64,000 nucleotides of DNA from Bradyrhizobium sp. CB1650 (lineage in GTDB: Bacteria > Pseudomonadota > Alphaproteobacteria > Rhizobiales > Xanthobacteraceae): NCBI RefSeq assembly GCF_029761915.1, contig NZ_CP121695.1:868001-932000 (forward strand), in the 5' to 3' direction. Positions 46,263 through 55,696 of the stretch are shown here, one piece after another; the stretch's first letter is position 1; each line of letters opens with the position of its first letter. The position numbers and the translations under genes are program-made. Below the pieces are notes generated by a model. That model ran no database searches. It was not told the DNA's origin and saw only the letters and a list, made by a program, of their open reading frames with translations.

Positions 46263-47069
46263 ATGGTCGGACGTCTACGAGACAAGGTTGCGGTGATCAC
46301 TGGAGCGACCAGCGGTATCGGTGAGGAAACAGCCCGTCGTTTTGTCGCCGAAGGTGCAAGAGTTGTTATCTCTGGACGGAATGCGGACAAGGGCGAAGCA
46401 CTGCAGCGAGAATTAGGCGATCGGACGCTGTTTCGCGCCGCCGATGTAAGCAAGGAATCCGATATCGCCGCCTTGATCGATATGGCAGTGGAGCGTTTCG
46501 GGCACCTCGACTGCCTGTTCAACAATGCAGGCGGCCCGGATCGAGGTACACTCACCACCGTCACGGAACAGGATTTCGACTACACCTTGCGGCTATTGCT
46601 CGGCAGCGTCGTGTTTGGCATAAAGCACGCCGCGCGCGTGATGTGCCCGCGAGCGCTGGGGAGCATCATCAACAATGCCAGCATCGCCGCGCATCGTACT
46701 GGTCAGGGCGGCTATGTTTATTCGACCGCGAAGGCGGCCGTGAGTCATGTCACCCGTCTCGCCGGCGTGGAACTGGGCACGCACGGCGTGCGCGTCAATG
46801 CCATTTCGCCCGGGGCGATCGTCACTCCGATCTTCTGGGGTGGCTCCGCTCGAGCGCAAACGCTCGACGATAGTAAAAACAAGATCAAAAGAGAAAAGCT
46901 GGAGCGCAATTTGGCGCGAGCGACCCCCATTCCCCGGGCTGGATATCCTGATGATATTGCTGCTGCCGCCGTCTTCCTCGCCTCGGATGAATCAAGCTTT
47001 ATCAACTGTCATGATCTCGTCGTGGACGGAGGGCGTATTTCGATGTTCTCGGAGAAATCGAACCATTAA
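46263..47069 (+). CDS. Short-chain dehydrogenase/reductase
   Basis: This 268-residue classical SDR has the cofactor motif TGATSGIGEE (near 14), FNNAGGPD, the active-site Ser in IINNASIAA, and YSTAK with catalytic Tyr and Lys, plus ISPGAIVTP. It most likely oxidises a hydroxy or dihydrodiol intermediate with NAD(P)+. A purine-rich ribosome site precedes the start. The 3' flank carries repeat copy B. Confidence 0.92.
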   Translation: MVGRLRDKVAVITGATSGIGEETARRFVAEGARVVISGRNADKGEALQRELGDRTLFRAADVSKESDIAALIDMAVERFGHLDCLFNNAGGPDRGTLTTVTEQDFDYTLRLLLGSVVFGIKHAARVMCPRALGSIINNASIAAHRTGQGGYVYSTAKAAVSHVTRLAGVELGTHGVRVNAISPGAIVTPIFWGGSARAQTLDDSKNKIKREKLERNLARATPIPRAGYPDDIAAAAVFLASDESSFINCHDLVVDGGRISMFSEKSNH

Positions 47070-47738
47070 GCCACTCGACGATGGATGAGGGCACGCTTAA
47101 GAACTAGAGGAGGGGCTCTTTCTGCCCGTGGTTGCTGCCGTGGGCTCAAGCAACACCTTCGCAACACGAGGAACCTAAGGTATTGACACTATTAAGCCAA
47201 AAAGCGGTTTCCTAAACCGTAGGTCGGGTGTCTGCTGTAGGTGACTGTCGATTTCCTTTTTTGTAGCAACCCTGCCGTCGAAAGAGCTGCGTTCGCGGCC
47301 TCGTCGTAAAGGGCGGCTTATGGAAAGACCCGCACAAGAAAGCCACGACGATAGCTGCTCTACAGCCGTGCGAGGTTGTCAACACTGTGGCGCTCGGGGG
47401 GTGAGAGGATTGCTCTCGCAATTCTTTGATTTTAAAATAAGATTCTGCAACCGTAACGGGAATCCCTCCCTCTCCGCCATAATAAAACGGCTTCGAGAAA
47501 GCCCCCGTAAATAAGGCCTTTCTGCACCCCAGGACTTGCTGGTGTAGCCCTGGGTGTAGCCCCAGTGCGGCGCTTCTATTTGGCACGCGCGGTTGTTGCT
47601 GGCAACCGCCGGACGCGGTCATCGGCGCCCGTTCTGCGGCGGATGCCCCGTGCAGTAACCAACGGGTTGAACGGCTTTGATGACGCGTCTTCGCTTGAGA
47701 TGTGCGGTACCCGCGTCACAAGAGCCTGAACTGAGCCG
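47070..47738. other. Gene-free stretch carrying repeat copy B
   Basis: About 670 bases between the SDR gene and the ferredoxin fragment. It contains repeat copy B (47460-47563). An antisense open frame at 47212-47622 is a translation of the repeat (the same KPFYYGGEGGI-type peptide appears at copy A), so it is not a gene. No integrase was found. Confidence 0.5.
47460..47563 (+). repeat. Repeat copy B: tRNA-Ser 3'-end-like sequence plus about 80 bp
   Basis: GAATCCCTCCCTCTCCGCCA (47460-47479) matches copy A (6663-6682) except for one base and reads like a serine-tRNA 3' end. The following blocks (TAATAAAACGGC, AAGGCCTTTCTGCACCCC, GGTGTAGCCCTGGGTGTAGCC) are also shared, in direct orientation, about 40.8 kb from copy A. 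Confidence 0.65.
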
Positions 47739-47864
47739 TCAAAGCTGCCTATCCGGCAAACGCAGCACGAGGCCGTCGAGTTCGGGCGTGAGCTTGATCT
47801 GACAGGACAGCCCGCTGCTGGGCAGCCGCTCGGCGGCGACGCCGTCGAGCAGCGCGTTCAGAAC
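47739..47864 (-). pseudogene. C-terminal fragment of a putidaredoxin-type [2Fe-2S] ferredoxin
   Basis: The last about 40 codons of a minus-strand frame read LDGVAAERLPSSGLSCQIKL followed by TPELDGLVLRLPDRQ and a stop. This is the C-terminal end of adrenodoxin/putidaredoxin-like ferredoxins, including the last cluster Cys. The upstream part with the CxxxxxCxxC ligands is missing and replaced by unrelated sequence, so the fragment cannot hold a cluster. Confidence 0.75.
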
Positions 47865-47932
47865 GGACAACGACCGCACGCCCTGCGCGCCGCGGGTAAG
47901 AACCCACGGAGGGAAGAGCACCCGCGCAGAAC

Positions 47933-48526
47933 TTATAAATCTGATCTCCCGTAAGGCTCTGCTCCCGGTTTGCTGGGCGTGCGGGCTTTCGCTGCGGATC
48001 CGATCCTCTCCTCGAGCATGTGCGTGCCCCCGCCGACCACGGCACCCAGCACGACCTCCGTGGCTCTGAAGACCGCAACAAGCGCCGGGGCGGGACCAGA
48101 GGCGGCTGTCATGAGAATGAGAGGGCAGGTCCAAAGAGAGACCCGGATTGCGGGCCGTCCCATGGCGGCGCTGGCGCAGATGGCAACACCGACGCCGATC
48201 TGTAACACCAGTGGGAATCCGATCCTGCGGCCAACCGCGTGGACGAGCAGCGCTATGGCCAGTCCGATGAACGTGCCGACGAAGCGTCCCTGGATTGAGT
48301 CAAGTGTTGCCGTCACGCTCTCCTGCGAGACGATCAGGGCGGAGATCGGTGCCCAGACTGGATGCTGCAGGCCGACCAGTCTCGCCAGTTCGTACGCGAG
48401 TGAGGCCGCAGCCGCGCAGCGGATGATAAAGCGACTTCGATCCGCTGCACACACTGCACGCTGCTTGAAGACGCCGGCGCTGCGAAACCATCGGTCGGAC
48501 AGGGAAAGTTCTCTCAGGGCGGCCAT
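47933..48526 (-). CDS. FUSC-family small membrane protein
   Basis: The 197-residue protein has about five transmembrane helices and the FUSC_2 pattern (HPVWAPISALIVSQESV, TLDSIQGRFVGTFIGLAIALLV, RATEVVLGAVVGGG). Such short forms are thought to be aromatic-acid or small-molecule exporters or their relatives. GGAAGGAG precedes the ATG at 48526; the frame to 48562 is rejected. Remnants of other genes lie on both sides, so whether it is still expressed is uncertain. Confidence 0.8.
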   Translation of the reverse strand: MAALRELSLSDRWFRSAGVFKQRAVCAADRSRFIIRCAAAASLAYELARLVGLQHPVWAPISALIVSQESVTATLDSIQGRFVGTFIGLAIALLVHAVGRRIGFPLVLQIGVGVAICASAAMGRPAIRVSLWTCPLILMTAASGPAPALVAVFRATEVVLGAVVGGGTHMLEERIGSAAKARTPSKPGAEPYGRSDL

Positions 48527-48535
48527 GACCCGTCT

Positions 48536-48907
48536 CCTTCCAACGAGATTCTGGGCAAACACCTCAACAACATGACCTGGGGCGTGATCGATGTCGGCCG
48601 ATCGCCGTACCGGTTCTTGCTATCGGACCGCGCGGTCGCCTTCGCGAATCTGACCAATGCCGACGGCTCGGCCTACTTGCCTATCAGTCCGACCATGCTG
48701 TTCGTGGCCGTCAACACACCCAATCGGCTGGAGCGCCTGCGCGCGCTGTCGCCTCGCGACATCGTGCATAACTCAAATAGGTTTCTCGTCGGGCGCGTTC
48801 GCCGATTCGTATGGGCCCACGATCGGTCGCAGGACGCTTTCGTGGCGAAGCACATGTCGCGTCGCCTCGAGCCGACACCGCTCCTTCCGGACATCGGATT
48901 TCGCTGA
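48536..48907 (+). pseudogene. C-terminal remnant of a DUF4238 protein
   Basis: The frame reads NEILGKHLNNMTWGVIDV, then YRFLLSDRAVAFANL, LPISPTMLFVAVN, RDIVHNSNRFLVGRVRRFVWA and RSQDAFVAKHMS up to the stop at 48907. These match the C-terminal third of DUF4238 proteins, which are normally near 300 residues. Nothing of the N-terminal part is seen; the break lies at about 48536, next to the start of the divergent FUSC gene. A 111-residue ORF from ATG 48572 could be translated but is unlikely to be functional. Confidence 0.7.
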
Positions 48908-48948
48908 TCGGCATTCTCCGAACCCCGACGTGCCCGCGGCGCGCTGTT

Positions 48949-49893
48949 TCAAGGGCCGAATGCCCATTCCTTGCGGGTCGTCCAATTCTCCGGAAAACCT
49001 ATCTCGGTAATCGGCAGATGTGCGCTGGCGCTGACCAAAGCTCGCAGTTGTTCGGCCCAACTGTTGTTCGTCCAAATCTTCTGCAGCAGGATCTGCATGG
49101 TGAGCAGGGACGCGTAGATGCGCTCGTTCTGATTGCCGCTGAATTGCGCGCGGCGATCGGCAGGCACAATCGGTTTGATCGTCATAAGGTGATTCCACAA
49201 TCGAGAATGATGCGCGCAGAGATTCCGGACGTAGGACATCGAATGCAACCAAGAACTGAGAACCTGATGGTTCAGCGCGAACTTCCTGCAGGTATCCTTC
49301 ACCTCGGGGCTCTTCAAGAACTTGAAGCAGTGGGATACCGAACCGAACGATATGATCTCGAACACCATCCAACACGGAGGCATCCCGGGATCGTCATAGG
49401 TCTTGTAATAGTGCTTGATGAAGCTCTGGTGGCTCTGGTCTATCTGCTTCTTCACGTCCGCCACGAATGTTTCGTGCCAGGCGGCGACGTCGAACTTGGC
49501 CCTATCCTTGCTGTAGAACCAGCTCGGGCGCCCGAACAGGGCTTTGTTCAGATACCAGTGCGGGCCGTGCTTGATCGCCATTGAATCGGAGATGGACACG
49601 CGAGCCGCGATTTCGATTTTCTCCACCGCCTCGATGATCAAGAGGCGCAACTTGCGGTCAAAGATGTAGCGGTCATGGACGGACTCGAACGTCGTGCCCG
49701 GGATATAGCGGTCGCCGCCGTCCTCGCCGACGGTTTTGAATTGATGCAGGTAGCCTGTCAGACGATAGTAGCCGATGTGCTCAAGGTGCCCGTGAGCGCC
49801 CGCCCAGTCGTCGAATTTGAGCCCGCGCTCGGCCAAGAGCGTGGCAAGTTCGTGCAGGCCCAGGGCGGGCTTTCGGAAGGGGTTACGCGCCAC
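48949..49893 (-). CDS. Abi_2 (AbiD/AbiF-like) abortive-infection protein with HEPN motif
   Basis: This 314-residue protein matches the Abi_2 family: FRKPALGLHELATLLAERGL at the start, HIGYYRLTGYLHQFK, TTFESVHDRYIFDRKLRLLI and EKIEIAARVSISDSMA, GPHWYLNKALFG. The segment YVRNLCAHHSRLWN contains the RxxxxH signature of HEPN RNases. Known members block phage growth by killing or arresting the infected cell, probably through RNA cleavage. The start is taken as the GTG at 49893 (VARNPFRKPAL), which matches other family starts; the frame continues to 49986. It follows the helicase-nuclease run on the same strand, across an 833-base gap. Confidence 0.85.
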   Translation of the reverse strand: MARNPFRKPALGLHELATLLAERGLKFDDWAGAHGHLEHIGYYRLTGYLHQFKTVGEDGGDRYIPGTTFESVHDRYIFDRKLRLLIIEAVEKIEIAARVSISDSMAIKHGPHWYLNKALFGRPSWFYSKDRAKFDVAAWHETFVADVKKQIDQSHQSFIKHYYKTYDDPGMPPCWMVFEIISFGSVSHCFKFLKSPEVKDTCRKFALNHQVLSSWLHSMSYVRNLCAHHSRLWNHLMTIKPIVPADRRAQFSGNQNERIYASLLTMQILLQKIWTNNSWAEQLRALVSASAHLPITEIGFPENWTTRKEWAFGP

Positions 49894-50726
49894 CGATCGG
49901 GTAGGCCTTAGGCAATAAAAAACCCAGCCATATGCGCATCGTTGAGAGGCGGGCCAGGTATTGTTGAAGCGAACATAGGACCCCAAAGGTAAAAGGTCAA
50001 TTACGTTTCAAGGGGCTTTTCCTACCGAATCAACGGATTTTCACGGCTATTTGTCCGTTTTGACAACTTTCGGGCACCCGCTATTCGAGGCTAGTAACCG
50101 CTCGTCCCCTTGACGATTCGGCGATTCGACCCCTCGCCAACGGGTTGGTCGTCCTTGACCCTATCGTCGCACATCGCCGAATTGCGCACATTAAAAACTC
50201 GCTCTTGCGCCGAACGTTGTTCCCCGGCCGCCATTGCACGGCACCGAATCCGCCCCTATGCGCGAGCATTACGCCAGATCGACAATTCCCGGTAGTCGAG
50301 CATGCTCCGGCCACTTCGTAAAACCAGACGCGCGATGGGACGCCCTATCGACGACGAGCGGAAGTCGAAGCCATATCCAGTCGAGCGCGCGCGCAACGAA
50401 GTTTCTTCGCGGTTTGAGCAGAGCAGAATTCAGATCTCCGGCACGAAGAACGCGACCGTCTGACACGAGATGATGACGCGATGATCATCGCGCAGCCGTG
50501 CGGAGGCCATGGCGTCGCGTCCGCTTGAGGCGCCGCGTCTGCCTGGCGGACCGTGCCCCTGCAGCTATCCGAATACGTGCAATGTCGATCTTGATCGGTC
50601 GCGATGGTACAGAAAGTCAATCGCGCATTCGGCGCAGAGGCGATGGATTCGATGCTACCCGAAGAAGTGCTTTTGGATTCGAGCCCTATATTGGCTTCCG
50701 CCCTCGCTGCGGAAGATGTCACAACC
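49894..50726. other. Gene-free stretch between helicase-nuclease and Abi_2 genes
   Basis: About 830 bases where I see no supported gene; the short open frames have no family likeness and no ribosome sites. The 5' end must hold the Abi_2 promoter. A small regulatory RNA or antitoxin cannot be excluded from the sequence alone. Confidence 0.4.
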
Positions 50727-53700
50727 TCACGCGACCGCTGCCGCGTTGCCCCGGCCGTTCGCTGCGTCAGCCGACCCGAATGCCGGGGATGCGCCCTTCT
50801 CGACACTTTCTATCAAAACCTTGCGTCGCCGCCCGTTTTCGAAGGGAAGTTCGACCTCGTCGCCTTCTTCAGCGCCGAGTATCGCCTTACCAAGCGGCGA
50901 ACTTGTGGAGAGGCGGCCTTTCTCCAGATCATTGCCGCGTTCGGATAAACGCGCCGCAATCCGTTTTTGGTCGTCCGCAAACACCAGGACGACTTTGTCG
51001 CCGAGCCCGATCCCTGCGCCATCCGCGGCGGACTCCTCAGCCTCATCGACACTGAGCGCGCTCAAATCGATACCGACGATATCTACTTGTGCGGGAGCTT
51101 GCGGACTCACGGGCTCAACGATCCTGTGTTCGGTGAAGCGGCGCTGAGGCCGGGCCGCTTCGTCCTTGCCGATGGGCTGAATACCCATACGCGTCAGCAT
51201 CTCGATAAGGTCGTTCAGAACCCCGTCCGGGTCACGGTAGAAGCTCGACGCGAAACAGCGCCAAAAACGCCAGCCGACCCGTTCAAGGACCCGTTGCCGG
51301 CGCATGTCTTGCCGCCATTGCTCGGGCCCATGGTAGCGGTCGCCGTCGCATTCCACGGCAAGCCGCCTTCGATCGGCACCTTCCACGACCATATCGATCC
51401 GGTATCCGATCGAGCCGACCTGTCCACGCACGCGGTATCCGCGCTCCAACAGCCTCTGCATCAGGTCGCGCTCGAACTTCGATTCGCATACCGATAGCGC
51501 GTCTTCGATCTCCTCCATTTCCATTTCGGGCATCGGAGTTTCGAAATGCGCGATGAGACGCGCCTTGAGATCGTTCGGATTGAGTTCTTCACGCCTGACC
51601 GAGCGGACGAGAACGATGCGATCGCGTGCGCGGGATACGGCGACGTTGAAGCGCTGTTCGTAGCGCAACATGGTAAGGGCGGTCTTATTGGCCGAATCCG
51701 CAACCATCGAAAGATAGACGATGTCTCGTTCGCTGCCCTGAAACGTGGCGCTGTCGCCGCATAGAATCGAATGGCGCTGCATGATTTCATCTCCGATTTT
51801 CTCGGAGAGACGTGACCGGATATGGTCCGCCTGTTCCGCGCCGACCAGAGAAATCACGCCGATCGTGCGCTCGCGCATTTCGGGGCGCGCCGTGAGAGCG
51901 GCAATTTCCTCGACGATAATATCCGCCTCGACCTCGTTGATTTTCTTGCGCTTCCCGCGCGTTCCGTGCGGCGCGTAGATGTCGATAAGCGGCGGATCGA
52001 GACGCTCGTGCGCCTCGGGAATGCGTAGCGGCAACATTTTTTCGGGATAGAATTGCATGGAAAAGCGGATGATCGGCTCCACGCAGCGGAAATGTTCCTT
52101 AAGCATGAGGCGTTCGTTGGGGAACACCGCCCGCATCAAATCGTAGATGCTTTCGCCGGGCTCCAAGAGACTCTTGAAGGGCATGTCGCCCAGATAGTGG
52201 TGCCGTAGCTGGCCGATCTTCTCTTGCGTAACGAAGGGCGCGGTCGGGCTAACCTGGCGGTCATCGCCGACGACGAGGATTTTCTTGCCGCGCAAGAGCG
52301 CCGGAAGCTCGGTAACGTCCGATTGCGATGCCTCGTCGATGATAACGAGATCAACGGCACCCAACTCCGCCGGAAGTTGCTCGGCCACCCGCCAGGTCGG
52401 CATGATCCAACAAGGCACCGCGCCGTAACACCGCTCCATTGCGTCCCGCGCGGTTCGTCGGTGCATCCATGCGGTCTTGCCGGTGCCCAGGCCAATCCTG
52501 GCCAACGCCCGCACGAACTCGACCAGCGCCGCCTTGATCGCAGCCGAAAGGCGCCGGTCGAGCTGATAGAAGGTGCGTTCACGGACGATTTCGCCGAAGA
52601 GGTGGCGGCAGCGCTTCTCGGCGGCTTCACGTTCCGCGGCGAGCTGCAGCAGCTTCCGTCGTGCATCAATGCGCGTCAGTTGCGCATCTGCGGCCGCGTG
52701 ATCCCAAGCGTCGCGCCAGGCCGGAGTGGTTCTCGGATCATCCGGCGCCGCCGTCTCAGTGCTGAGCATTTTGGCCCATTCCGGCGCGCCGGCCGCCGCA
52801 ATCGCCCGCGTTACCCCCTTAATGGTGTCGAAGTCGCGCGTCAGACCTTTGAGCTGCGTAAGCCGGTTGAGCAGGCCGGCCCACACTGCGGCGACCTTGT
52901 CCGAGGTTATGGACGGCTTGCCAACGACCTCGCCGAGGAGTTGCTGGATCAGGCTGGAGGTGCGGTCACCGCCCTGAAAAAGCTGCAGCAGGCGCTGGCG
53001 ATCCTGTCCGACCGCCGCGAGCCGCACCGAGGTCGCCGATGCGCGAATTTGCTCGGTAACCGCGCCGCAAAGAGCGGGATCGTCTGCAAGAGACTGCATG
53101 GAAAGCCCGTCAGAAACCAGCGTTGCCAGCAGTGTCGACTTGCCGTGCGCGTCGTCGCATATCTGAAGAACCCGCCGCGCGAAATCGACCGCTGACTTCG
53201 CATTGCCGGCGGCGGGCGCGCCTATCTCCTTCGCGAAGGCATCCCACCGGGCCCTGACTTCTCTTTGGCGCGACGTATTATCGATAACTGCGAAAGTGTG
53301 CCTCCAACTCTCAGCGTCCACTTCTTTTAACGGAGCGCCGTCCACCCGAATGGCGCCGACGAGAGACTTGGCCGCGCCCTTGCCCAGCGCCATGAGCGGC
53401 CACAGCTTTTGGCCCTTCGCCGCGCGGCTCACCGCCTCGCACGCGTCGGTATTGTCTATGAGCCCGTCAGGCAATTCCACCGAGCGCCGCATGAGCTGCG
53501 CTCGCTCGGCGTCGACTGCGGCCCATTCCGCGACGCGTTCGCGCAAGCGGTCGCACCATGCGTTGGGCTCGCCCTTGATGACGACGCGGCGAAACGGGTC
53601 GAGCCACCTTGCGCTTTGCGTTGCCTGATGCGCGCGGAGCAAATCATCCAGCGTCTGCGCCAGCTCCTGCGCCTTCGCAGCATTCTCGGCGCTTATCCGC

Positions 53701-55670
53701 AGGCTTCGGACCGGTCCTAGGCCGGCTGCCTCTCCATGCTCCGCCGCCGCGATCAAATCATCGTGCCAGCGCGCGATCGTGTCGGCGTCAGGGAGATCCA
53801 GCGGCGAGGGCAGATCGGTATTGAGATGGTCGATCAATTCGCCGCAGCGGCGGCGCGCCTCGAACAGGGCAGCGATGTGTTTCTCGTCGAGCGAGGTTTC
53901 CGAAACAAAGCGCAATGGCCGATCGGTGAACCACTTAAAGACTTCCCGTTCGGCCACGACACGCTGCGCCAGCTCGGCCGGCGTTTCGCTGCGCGGCCCG
54001 ACCTTGGTCAGATGGGCCAACGCGATCGCGTCGAGTTCGTGATCGATTTCGCCGAGGCGCTTTCGCAGTCCCTCCAATTCCTTTTCGAGGCGGGTGATAG
54101 CCGCCCGCCTGTTTTGCGGTTGCGTCCCCTCGACCACGCCTTGAATCTCGCGAATGGCGCTTTCGATCTGCCGGAGCCCTTCTCTTTCATTGGAGAGGAT
54201 GGCGATTGCGAGCGGCTGCACCTCTTGCGGAAGCTGCTCTTTCAGGACCGCCAGCGCCGCTTCCCCGCGCGAGACGACGAGGACACGCTGTCCGGTCGCC
54301 ATCGCGTGACAGATCAGGTTCGCAATCGTATGGGTCTTTCCTGTTCCGGGCGGCCCCTGCACGACGAGACCATCCGCTTTCGACAGCCTGCGAATGATCT
54401 CCAGTTGGTCGTCGTTGAACGGCTTCGGGAAAAACACGTCCAGGGTGTCGTCGGCAGGCAAAGGCGCTTCGCCGCCACCGCCCGATCCGCCGATCCGCGT
54501 GCTGAGAGGTTCCCAAGCCCCCTGTGGGGCCTCACGCGAGGGCTCGGTCACGAGGCGCTGGGGCAGACCGTCAATTGATCGTTCTTCGTCTCCGGTCGAG
54601 CGGCGCAGACGGTCGATGTCTTGCAGTACGACATGTTGCGAGCGTGGACGCGCGAACAGCACCCATTTGTCGGTCACCGTAAGACGCGACGCTTGAGGCG
54701 TCTCGGATGGCGCGGCGGCCGTTGCCGTGTCGGGCGAATAACATCCTTCGTGATCGAGGCGCGCGCCCGCTTGCGACAAGATCGGCTCGAAGCTTTCACG
54801 GACGAAAGGGGAAATGCCCTCGTTCTCGCCAGCGCGCTGAATTTCACGGCGCATGAGGTCGGCGAGGCTTAAGAGATTCGTGCAGCCTAGCTCCTCGTAA
54901 GGCTTCAGATCGAAAAGCGCATCGGCGCCGGTCGGGCGAACCCGGATCAGGCCGCCACGCTTGTCGTCCAACTCAATATCGACGCGCCGTTCGACGAGCG
55001 GGCGATCGACGACTCTGCCCTCCTTCTGCCAGTTGACGACCCCGATGCCCCACATGACCTCGATGGGACTCTCGCTGCCGCCGACTTCCAGAAGCTGGAA
55101 GATTTTGTAGAGACCCTGATAAAGTAGGATCGTACGGCGCCGTGGCAATTCGGCGGTGGACCAGGCCGTCCACGGTCCCGCAATCCACAAGTTGATTGCT
55201 TCTGCGATTTCAGGATGATCTTCGAGACGGAATGTTAGATCGTAACGCGGCGGCGCATTGGCCGGCTCGTCGTGCTTACGCGGCGCCTGAAGCACGTCGT
55301 CCGGCCGGACGTCTCTTTTTGCGAGGGCGGCATCGCGCTCGGCCGCCGTGACGGTGACGATCCGTGTCGAACGTATCTCGGGTGATCTTGCGGGGTCGGC
55401 CGGCACCGCCAGCCACTCGGCGATGGTTTCTGGCGGCGCTGGCGGTTCCCCGCGAACAAGTCGCTCCACTTCCAACCAAACCGGGCCTTCATCATCGCGA
55501 TGGTCATGTCGCACCCCGGGAAGGTTCTGCGTGTCGTTCCTGGCGACGGCGAAGGTCGTGCCATCGGGCAGGCGATATTCCGAGAGACGAAACGCAACGC
55601 GTTCGTCGAGGCGAACGACTTGCTCAACATAGTCCAAAAGACCAATCAGTTTTTGGCGCGCGTCAGCCAT
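50727..55670 (-). CDS. SF1 (UPF1-like) helicase with Vsr-like nuclease and C-terminal GreA/GreB-type domain
   Basis: This 1647-residue protein has, in order, an N-terminal domain (1 to about 400, DUF4011-helicase-like surroundings), a split SF1 helicase with Walker A VVQGPPGTGKTHTIANL near 435 and Walker B DLVIIDEASQSD near 1108 separated by a long coiled or helical insert, helicase motifs GDDRQVSPTAP, EHFRC, SATFQGSERDIVYLS and RFNVAVSRARDRIVLVRS, then a Vsr/DUF559-like nuclease (about 1390-1510) with CESKFERDLMQRLLERGYRV, DMVVEGADRRRLAVECDGD and RVLERVGWRFWRCFA. Residues about 1553-1625 (GDKVVLVFADDQKRIAARLS, STSSPLGKAILGAEEGDEVEL) look like the GreA/GreB C-terminal domain that binds RNA polymerase. 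Expected to unwind and cut nucleic acid in defence. ATG 55670 has GGGGGATG upstream; the frame extends to 55724. Confidence 0.9.
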   Translation of the reverse strand: MADARQKLIGLLDYVEQVVRLDERVAFRLSEYRLPDGTTFAVARNDTQNLPGVRHDHRDDEGPVWLEVERLVRGEPPAPPETIAEWLAVPADPARSPEIRSTRIVTVTAAERDAALAKRDVRPDDVLQAPRKHDEPANAPPRYDLTFRLEDHPEIAEAINLWIAGPWTAWSTAELPRRRTILLYQGLYKIFQLLEVGGSESPIEVMWGIGVVNWQKEGRVVDRPLVERRVDIELDDKRGGLIRVRPTGADALFDLKPYEELGCTNLLSLADLMRREIQRAGENEGISPFVRESFEPILSQAGARLDHEGCYSPDTATAAAPSETPQASRLTVTDKWVLFARPRSQHVVLQDIDRLRRSTGDEERSIDGLPQRLVTEPSREAPQGAWEPLSTRIGGSGGGGEAPLPADDTLDVFFPKPFNDDQLEIIRRLSKADGLVVQGPPGTGKTHTIANLICHAMATGQRVLVVSRGEAALAVLKEQLPQEVQPLAIAILSNEREGLRQIESAIREIQGVVEGTQPQNRRAAITRLEKELEGLRKRLGEIDHELDAIALAHLTKVGPRSETPAELAQRVVAEREVFKWFTDRPLRFVSETSLDEKHIAALFEARRRCGELIDHLNTDLPSPLDLPDADTIARWHDDLIAAAEHGEAAGLGPVRSLRISAENAAKAQELAQTLDDLLRAHQATQSARWLDPFRRVVIKGEPNAWCDRLRERVAEWAAVDAERAQLMRRSVELPDGLIDNTDACEAVSRAAKGQKLWPLMALGKGAAKSLVGAIRVDGAPLKEVDAESWRHTFAVIDNTSRQREVRARWDAFAKEIGAPAAGNAKSAVDFARRVLQICDDAHGKSTLLATLVSDGLSMQSLADDPALCGAVTEQIRASATSVRLAAVGQDRQRLLQLFQGGDRTSSLIQQLLGEVVGKPSITSDKVAAVWAGLLNRLTQLKGLTRDFDTIKGVTRAIAAAGAPEWAKMLSTETAAPDDPRTTPAWRDAWDHAAADAQLTRIDARRKLLQLAAEREAAEKRCRHLFGEIVRERTFYQLDRRLSAAIKAALVEFVRALARIGLGTGKTAWMHRRTARDAMERCYGAVPCWIMPTWRVAEQLPAELGAVDLVIIDEASQSDVTELPALLRGKKILVVGDDRQVSPTAPFVTQEKIGQLRHHYLGDMPFKSLLEPGESIYDLMRAVFPNERLMLKEHFRCVEPIIRFSMQFYPEKMLPLRIPEAHERLDPPLIDIYAPHGTRGKRKKINEVEADIIVEEIAALTARPEMRERTIGVISLVGAEQADHIRSRLSEKIGDEIMQRHSILCGDSATFQGSERDIVYLSMVADSANKTALTMLRYEQRFNVAVSRARDRIVLVRSVRREELNPNDLKARLIAHFETPMPEMEMEEIEDALSVCESKFERDLMQRLLERGYRVRGQVGSIGYRIDMVVEGADRRRLAVECDGDRYHGPEQWRQDMRRQRVLERVGWRFWRCFASSFYRDPDGVLNDLIEMLTRMGIQPIGKDEAARPQRRFTEHRIVEPVSPQAPAQVDIVGIDLSALSVDEAEESAADGAGIGLGDKVVLVFADDQKRIAARLSERGNDLEKGRLSTSSPLGKAILGAEEGDEVELPFENGRRRKVLIESVEKGASPAFGSADAANGRGNAAAVA

Positions 55671-55696
55671 AAAGGTGCATCCCCCAACGATGGACA

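Noticed and set aside
47460..47479. Functional tRNA-Ser
   Set aside because: Only the T-arm/acceptor 3' end is present; no anticodon or D arm precedes it.
52224..53195. 323-residue plus-strand frame
   Set aside because: Antisense shadow of the SF1 helicase.
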